From contig JALHUQ010000253.1 of the NCBI GenBank assembly GCA_022866645.1, positions 1-11,120 on the forward strand: a stretch of 11,120 bases of DNA. The letters run 5' to 3'. The position numbers and the translations under genes are program-made. This DNA comes from Woeseiaceae bacterium (GTDB lineage Bacteria; Pseudomonadota; Gammaproteobacteria; Steroidobacterales; Woeseiaceae). Positions 6,988 through 11,120 of this stretch are shown here, one piece after another (position 1 is the stretch's first letter; each line of letters opens with the position of its first letter). The notes beneath the pieces were generated by a model. The model was not told the DNA's origin. It searched no databases and was given only the letters and a program-made list of their open reading frames with translations.

Positions 6988-8778
6988 TCACTTATCAACG
7001 CGTAACACAGCAAGAAACGCTTCCTGTGGAATTTCGACGGAACCTACCTGTTTCATTCGCTTCTTGCCAGCTTTTTGCTTTTCGAGCAGCTTCCGTTTTC
7101 TTGAAACGTCGCCGCCGTAGCACTTCGCTGTTACGTTCTTACGTAACGCCTTCACATCGCTGCGGGCAATAATCTGGCTGCCGATTGCCGCTTGAATGGC
7201 AACATCAAACATTTGCCTGGGAATTAATTCACGCATCTTTTCGACGAGGTCACGGCCACGTGCTTTCACGTTTTCATGATGCACGATAATCGACAGCTCG
7301 TCGACTCGGTCTTTATTGATAAGGACGTCCAGCCTTACCAACTCTGCTTCCTGAAAACGCTCGAATTGATAATCAAAAGAGGCGAAGCCTCGACTGACCG
7401 ATTTCAAGCGGTCGAAAAAGTCGAGCACGACTTCCGCCAAAGGCATTTCGTAGACGAGTGAAACCTGTCCGCCGAGGTAGCGCATTTGCTTTTGGACACC
7501 GCGTTTGTCAATACAGAGCTTGATGACCGCACCAAGGTATTTTTCGGGTACCAGCACGTTTGCGGAAATGATGGGTTCACGGAGTTCCTCGATGTCATTA
7601 GGCGGTGGTAACTTTGACGGATTATCGACATGCAGAATTTCACCATTCCTTTTGACGACTTCGAAAATTACTGTCGGCGCCGTCGTTATGAGGTCGATGT
7701 TGTATTCGCGTTCGATGCGTTCCTGCACGATTTCCAGGTGCAACATGCCGAGAAATCCACAGCGAAAACCGAAGCCAAGAGCCACCGACGATTCCGGTTC
7801 GAATTGCAATGCTGCGTCGTTGAGACGCAGCTTTTGCAGGGCTTCGCGAAACCCTTCGTAGTCATCAGAACTAATCGGAAACAGCCCGGCGAAAACGCGT
7901 GGCTGTATTTGCTTAAAACCCGGCAGTGGCTTTGTGCACGGATTATGCGTCCCAGTCAAAGTATCGCCGACCGGTGCACCGAAAATATCCTTGATGCCGG
8001 CAATGACATAACCGACTTCACCGGCGCTCAGCTTATCTCGATCTTGCATCTTGGGCGTAAACACTCCGACTCGATCGGCACCGTAGCTGACTCCGGTTGA
8101 CATGACAGTGAATTTGCCGCGCTTCGCCAGGCTGCCATTCTTCACTCGCACCAACGAAACGACACCGACGTAGTTGTCGAACCATGAATCAATGATGAGG
8201 GCCTGCAGCGGGCCGTCGGGATCACCTTGTGGAGGTGGAATCAACTCGACAATCTGCTCCAGCAATTCCGGAACACCCAGACCGGTTTTGGCACTCACGT
8301 GGATGGCTCTATGCGCGTCAATGCCGATAATGTCTTCAATCTCGGCAATGACCTTGGCCGGGTCAGCCGCGGGCAGATCGATCTTGTTCAACACGGGCAC
8401 CACTTCAAGGCCCTGATCGATGGCCGTTGCGCAATTGGCAACGCTTTGCGCCTCGACACCTTGCGCTGCATCGACAACAAGCAAGGCACCCTCGCAGGCG
8501 GCCAACGAACGGGAAACCTCGTAAGAAAAGTCGACGTGTCCGGGCGTATCAATGAAATTCAGCTGATAAACCTCACCCGAAACGCTGGTGTAGCTCAAGG
8601 ACACACTTTGCGCCTTAATCGTAATTCCGCGTTCGCGCTCAAGGTCCATCGAGTCGAGCACCTGTTCTTCCATCTCGCGGTCGGCTAGCCCACCGCAAAT
8701 TTGGATAAAGCGGTCCGACAGCGTCGACTTGCCGTGGTCGATATGGGCGATGATCGAAAAGTTGCGGATATGCTTCAT
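6988..8778 (-). CDS. lepA: Elongation factor 4 (LepA)
   Basis: A 596-residue translational GTPase (E. coli 599) that binds ribosomes and is linked to back-translocation and to 30S biogenesis. The GTP-binding motifs are AHIDHGKST (11-19), GITIKAQS (51-58), DTPGH with H81 (78-82 region), NKID (131-134) and SAK (162-164). Domains II, III and V follow, and the LepA-specific C-terminal domain ends with YGGDVSRKRKLLEKQK and a basic tail. The ATG at 8778 matches the family start (MKHIRNFSIIAHIDHGK). No good Shine-Dalgarno sequence is visible; an A7C4 run sits just upstream. The gene is followed directly by lepB, a conserved pair. The stop is TGA. All motifs are intact. Confidence 0.98.
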   Translation of the reverse strand: MKHIRNFSIIAHIDHGKSTLSDRFIQICGGLADREMEEQVLDSMDLERERGITIKAQSVSLSYTSVSGEVYQLNFIDTPGHVDFSYEVSRSLAACEGALLVVDAAQGVEAQSVANCATAIDQGLEVVPVLNKIDLPAADPAKVIAEIEDIIGIDAHRAIHVSAKTGLGVPELLEQIVELIPPPQGDPDGPLQALIIDSWFDNYVGVVSLVRVKNGSLAKRGKFTVMSTGVSYGADRVGVFTPKMQDRDKLSAGEVGYVIAGIKDIFGAPVGDTLTGTHNPCTKPLPGFKQIQPRVFAGLFPISSDDYEGFREALQKLRLNDAALQFEPESSVALGFGFRCGFLGMLHLEIVQERIEREYNIDLITTAPTVIFEVVKRNGEILHVDNPSKLPPPNDIEELREPIISANVLVPEKYLGAVIKLCIDKRGVQKQMRYLGGQVSLVYEMPLAEVVLDFFDRLKSVSRGFASFDYQFERFQEAELVRLDVLINKDRVDELSIIVHHENVKARGRDLVEKMRELIPRQMFDVAIQAAIGSQIIARSDVKALRKNVTAKCYGGDVSRKRKLLEKQKAGKKRMKQVGSVEIPQEAFLAVLRVDK

Positions 8779-8827
8779 GATGGGGTTTTTTTGGCGACAG
8801 ACTATGCGCTGGCCAGTCCAACGCAGC

Positions 8828-8849
8828 GGCGAAGTATACCGATTTCGCC
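8828..8849 (-). promoter_or_regulatory. Possible lepA leader element: -10-like box inside a small hairpin
   Basis: In the 87-base gap before lepA, the minus strand carries perfect 6-base arms GGCGAA and TTCGCC (8844-8849 and 8828-8833) around a 10-base loop. TATACT at 8838-8833, close to the -10 consensus, overlaps the loop and one arm. No good -35 box is found 16-18 bases upstream; TTGAGA is present but only 11 bases away. This could be a weak internal promoter for lepA or an RNA hairpin, and there is no U tract for a terminator. Low confidence. Confidence 0.25.
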
Positions 8850-8865
8850 TCTCAAGTCTCGCATG

Positions 8866-9117
8866 TTATTCGCGGATTTCGGGCACCCGCGCCAGGAACC
8901 TGCGAATGGCGCCATGGTCCAGCGGGTAGCCGCTGACCAGCACGCCTTCGAATTCAATGACCGGCACCCGAGTATCGTATTTCTCGCGCCAGTCCGGGCG
9001 CGAATCGATATCGCACCTCTCAATGTCGGCACGGCCCCGGAGCAAAGGCAGGAGTTCTTCCAGCATTATTTCGCACAAGTGGCAGCCGGCGCGCGTGTAA
9101 TATTGAACGATGATCAT
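8866..9117 (-). CDS. Glutaredoxin-like (DUF836 family) thioredoxin-fold protein
   Basis: A small 83-residue cytoplasmic protein. Residues 1-15 read as a beta strand followed by the redox motif CHLC (C12, C15), as in the glutaredoxin-like DUF836 family. A cis-proline candidate is P52 in RVPVIEF, followed by the usual C-terminal strand and helix (SGYPLDHGAIRRFL). It probably takes part in thiol-disulfide exchange, but its partner is unknown. The ATG at 9117 directly abuts the rseC stop (TGAATG), so translation is very likely coupled to rseC. E. coli has no gene at this position and P. aeruginosa has mucD. The stop is TAA. Fold assignment is firm; function is inferred. Confidence 0.88.
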   Translation of the reverse strand: MIIVQYYTRAGCHLCEIMLEELLPLLRGRADIERCDIDSRPDWREKYDTRVPVIEFEGVLVSGYPLDHGAIRRFLARVPEIRE

Positions 9118-9573
9118 TCAGTCGAGCACCGGTAACAGCCGTTCGATAACCACGGGTGTAAATTCGCGCAGGCAGTGGCTGCTTTGTAGCTGATATCTGG
9201 CGATCGCCATGCCAGTAACAAGGCCCGTCAGCGCGAACAGCGCTGCCGCCACGTCACCAAGCTCAAGGCTCAACGCAGCAATCGCTGCCAGCACGGCACC
9301 GAACAGGGGGTAGCCGTATACCATCACGGCCGCCCGCAACAAGTGGCGTGGCTCGAGTGAGACACTCACGATATCGCCGATTTCAATCTCCAGTCCCGCT
9401 GTGACGCGCGCCTCAACTTGCCGGTCCTGAGACCGGCCGCCGAGCAGTCCGGCACCGCATCCCCTGCCCGCTCTGCATCGTTCACAGGCAAGTTCAGTGT
9501 TAACCGTTAACAGCGCTACGGCGCCGCCAGCGTCGGCAGAGACGGCCATAACCTGACCTTCAGGATTTTTCAC
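9118..9573 (-). CDS. rseC: SoxR-reducing system / sigma-E factor regulatory protein RseC (MucC)
   Basis: A 151-residue inner-membrane protein (E. coli 159). In E. coli, RseC has a mild positive effect on sigma-E and works with the Rsx complex in reducing SoxR. The N-terminal cytoplasmic part carries the family cysteine cluster CxxCx5C (C30, C33, C39) followed by GAGLLGG. Two membrane segments are at about 77-101 and 108-127. I chose the GTG at 9573 because it keeps the family start (x-EGxV-A-V). An ATG at 9549 has a better Shine-Dalgarno (AAGG, 7 bases) but loses that motif, and a TTG at 9642 would overlap the end of rseB. The exact start is therefore uncertain. The TGA stop touches the next gene's ATG. 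Confidence 0.9.
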   Translation of the reverse strand: MKNPEGQVMAVSADAGGAVALLTVNTELACERCRAGRGCGAGLLGGRSQDRQVEARVTAGLEIEIGDIVSVSLEPRHLLRAAVMVYGYPLFGAVLAAIAALSLELGDVAAALFALTGLVTGMAIARYQLQSSHCLREFTPVVIERLLPVLD

Positions 9574-9616
9574 GGGGAGAGTTTTCCAGTGCAGCAGATT
9601 GGCGTCGCATCTGATG

Positions 9617-10582
9617 TCAGAGTGGCTGCATTGTGGTCGCAATTTGTTCGACCGTCATCGCGGGAACCTCACCAATCGCCGTGATTTCATGATCACCGCG
9701 TTCGACACTGAACGAGTTTGAGCCACCGACCTGAGCAGGACCGGAAATCAATTCACCACTTTTGGCAGCGATGAATACAGACACGTTGGCGAGCCCGTCG
9801 CTATATAGAATATGCGTTACGACCTCGTCAGATCCTGACATGGTCTCTTCGTGCGTTGACACGGCACGAAAACCGGCCGGCAATTCATCGCTGGTCCAGC
9901 TCGTTTTCACCTTTGTTCCTACATGTCCGGACAACTGCCTGTGCCAGGTAAAATGTTCTGTACTGTAGGACGGCTCCAGTGCACTCGCGTGAATTTGTTG
10001 ATTCAGCGTAATCTCGGCAAATTTGACCTGCTCGATTGGCGTCCCGTTATGGATAAGTTGAGTCTGCAGCGGAAAACTGGTTTCGGTATCGAGCCAAATT
10101 CGATGCCCGTATCGATAAGCATCATGGGGCCGTATGGCTAGCGCAATCGCCTCCCGCCCCGCCACCCGCTCCTTGCCAACAATAGCGACGTCATACTCGT
10201 TACCGAATCGGATATCGCTGCTCGGCAAGGTCGAGTAAAGCGTTGATTGATCATTCCATTCTTCGACCAGAACCGATTTTCGGTCCGGCAATATGCAGTG
10301 CACTTCGTTGCCGTTACGAATGATCTCCAGACCATCACCTTCCTGAGCGACCACTCTCTCCAGAATGACGCCGTCTTTCACCGTGTGTACAACCTTGAGT
10401 GCCTCGGCAGTACCCCCGCGAATTCGGATCACTGTGCCTTCGTAACTGGTCGACTGCACCGCGGCGGCCATACGATTCAACCAATCATCGGGTTGTACCT
10501 CGGCCAGTACAGGCGCAATGCCGGCAAGGGTAGAAAGGACAGCCAGAAGGCCACTTGCAGCGTGTTGGCGTGTCGCTCTCAT
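9617..10582 (-). CDS. rseB: Sigma-E regulatory protein RseB (MucB)
   Basis: A 321-residue periplasmic protein (E. coli 318) that binds the periplasmic part of RseA, shields it from DegS cleavage and releases it on sensing lipopolysaccharide or lipoprotein stress. A signal peptide is clear: basic MRATRQ, a hydrophobic core, and a likely cut after AVLA/VLA at about residue 27. The mature protein shows the two MucB/RseB domains: a LolA-like N-terminal domain (about 30-205, with SYEGTVIRIRGG and ALAIRPHDAYRYGHRIWLD) and a smaller C-terminal domain (about 220-320). The ATG at 10582 overlaps the rseA TAA by one base (TAATG), a tight coupling. The gene itself is intact, which matters given the broken rseA upstream. 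Confidence 0.95.
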   Translation of the reverse strand: MRATRQHAASGLLAVLSTLAGIAPVLAEVQPDDWLNRMAAAVQSTSYEGTVIRIRGGTAEALKVVHTVKDGVILERVVAQEGDGLEIIRNGNEVHCILPDRKSVLVEEWNDQSTLYSTLPSSDIRFGNEYDVAIVGKERVAGREAIALAIRPHDAYRYGHRIWLDTETSFPLQTQLIHNGTPIEQVKFAEITLNQQIHASALEPSYSTEHFTWHRQLSGHVGTKVKTSWTSDELPAGFRAVSTHEETMSGSDEVVTHILYSDGLANVSVFIAAKSGELISGPAQVGGSNSFSVERGDHEITAIGEVPAMTVEQIATTMQPL

Positions 10583-10971
10583 TAGGGCTGCGTCGTGGAT
10601 TTTTCGTTGTCCAATTCAGAGGCGTCAAGATCCGCTGGCTCGACTGGCTCGTCCGGTTCCGTGGCGTCGACCAATTCTTCGCTAAATCGCAGTGAAACGA
10701 CGCGAGAATTCATGCCGTTCGCACCATGTTGGGAAGAGGTTTCCGCGTGATTAACGAAAAATTGCCGTTGCCGTTCCAGTTGTGCATCTATCTCCGGCAC
10801 GCCCTGATTTGCAACCGGAGGTGCCATCTCGGCTGGCAGCTCATCCAGGCTGGTCGTCTGCTGCAGCGCAAATATTCCGATCAAAGCCACCGTCGCAGCA
10901 ATCGCTGCGCCAGCTAATGGTCGAATCGCCCGTGATGCGCCGACGACAGCCTTCAAAGCTTCTGCTTCCAC
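10582..10971 (-). CDS. Downstream RseA fragment: transmembrane and periplasmic part
   Basis: After the internal TAG, the first plausible restart codon is a GTG at 10971, 13 codons on, giving 129 residues: a short cytoplasmic stub, a membrane helix at about 17-37, and a periplasmic tail rich in acidic residues. No convincing Shine-Dalgarno sequence precedes it, so translation, if any, would depend on reinitiation after the TAG. Such a product would keep the RseB-binding and DegS-cleaved side of RseA but would lack the sigma-E-binding domain. It is best read as part of the interrupted rseA gene and not as an independent gene. Confidence 0.5.
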   Translation of the reverse strand: MEAEALKAVVGASRAIRPLAGAAIAATVALIGIFALQQTTSLDELPAEMAPPVANQGVPEIDAQLERQRQFFVNHAETSSQHGANGMNSRVVSLRFSEELVDATEPDEPVEPADLDASELDNEKSTTQP

Positions 10972-11120
10972 CGGTCGGTCATCGATCTCTGCAGCGACTC
11001 GTTCGTGCTAGCGATCAGCCCCGGCAAGCCCCGCTTCTGCACGCATCAATCGGCCTATTGCCATGTACTCAGCAATTTCGCGCCGCAGTTCGGCATCCTG
11101 GCTCATTCGGCGCAGCAACA
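10582..11120 (-). pseudogene. rseA: Anti-sigma-E factor RseA (MucA), 5'-truncated by the window edge and interrupted by an in-frame TAG
   Basis: Reading one frame from 11118 gives an anti-sigma segment (LLRRMSQDAELRREI, then AEYMAIGRLMRAEAG) that fits the cytoplasmic sigma-binding domain of RseA. A TAG at 11010-11008 follows after 36 visible codons. The same frame continues with HERVAAEIDDRP, the juxtamembrane region, a transmembrane segment, and a periplasmic part with the RseA-like RQRQFFVNHAE block, ending in TAA next to rseB. Family similarity on both sides without a frame change points to a single nonsense change, or a base error, in a normal rseA. RseA holds sigma-E at the membrane and is destroyed by DegS and RseP under envelope stress. 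If the stop is real, the sigma-binding part would be made without its anchor. The start of the gene and rpoE lie beyond the window. Confidence 0.82.

Noticed and set aside
8782..8792. A G4T7 run before lepA as a terminator
   Set aside because: On the transcribed minus strand it reads A7C4, so it is not a U tract. On the plus strand there is no gene to terminate and no stem ahead of it.
9574..9642. Longer RseC starting at a TTG at 9642
   Set aside because: It would overlap the end of rseB by 26 bases and add 23 residues with no match to the RseC family, whose start aligns with the GTG at 9573.
11008..11010. Reassignment of TAG to an amino acid in this organism
   Set aside because: era, acpS and the exonuclease end with TAG at the expected family length, so TAG works as a stop here. 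The rseA TAG is better read as a nonsense change or sequence error.
1..11120. Mobile elements, CRISPR arrays, tRNA or rRNA genes
   Set aside because: No direct repeats with regular spacing, transposase motifs, integrase motifs or RNA gene signatures were seen. The window is almost fully filled by conserved protein genes.

Overview
The window is a densely packed stretch of bacterial core genome. Every convincing gene is on the minus strand, so transcription runs from position 11120 towards position 1. In that direction the order is rseA (5' end outside the window, and interrupted), rseB, rseC, a small glutaredoxin-like gene, lepA, lepB, a DUF4845 gene, rnc, era, recO, pdxJ, acpS, a PolB-type 3'-5' exonuclease gene, rlmD, and the first 12 codons of nagZ. 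This is the classic gammaproteobacterial block. E. coli carries rpoE-rseABC-lepA-lepB-rnc-era-recO-pdxJ-acpS in the same order. Pseudomonas aeruginosa carries algU-mucABCD-lepA-lepB-(DUF4845 gene)-rnc-era-recO-pdxJ. I infer a gammaproteobacterium outside the Enterobacteriales with mid-range GC; the order or genus cannot be fixed from the sequence alone.

Layout. 9118-11120: the sigma-E regulatory arm (membrane anti-sigma RseA, its periplasmic protector RseB, and the redox-linked membrane protein RseC). 8866-9117: a glutaredoxin-like protein where P. aeruginosa has the protease gene mucD and E. coli has nothing. 6220-8778: lepA and lepB (back-translocating GTPase EF4 and signal peptidase I). 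5723-6130: a small membrane-anchored DUF4845 protein. 3328-5680: rnc, era and recO, covering rRNA processing, 30S assembly and recombination repair, joined by overlaps or near-contact. 1393-3331: pdxJ (vitamin B6), acpS (acyl-carrier-protein activation) and a DnaQ-fold exonuclease. 61-1383: rlmD (23S rRNA m5U1939). 1-37: the start of nagZ (peptidoglycan recycling).

The genes are linked by very short gaps, 1-4 base overlaps (rseA/rseB, rnc/era, recO/pdxJ) or direct contact (rseC stop next to the glutaredoxin start). The longest gaps are 87-89 bases, before lepA and before the DUF4845 gene. This fits one or a few long polycistronic units with translational coupling. Several starts are not ATG (TTG for lepB and rnc; GTG for pdxJ, the exonuclease and probably rseC).

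The most notable observation is an in-frame TAG inside rseA at 11008-11010. It separates the cytoplasmic anti-sigma part from the transmembrane and periplasmic part, while the reading frame and family similarity continue on both sides. Otherwise the window looks like ordinary, intact housekeeping DNA. I found no mobile element, CRISPR array, tRNA or rRNA, and no clear evidence of a new system.
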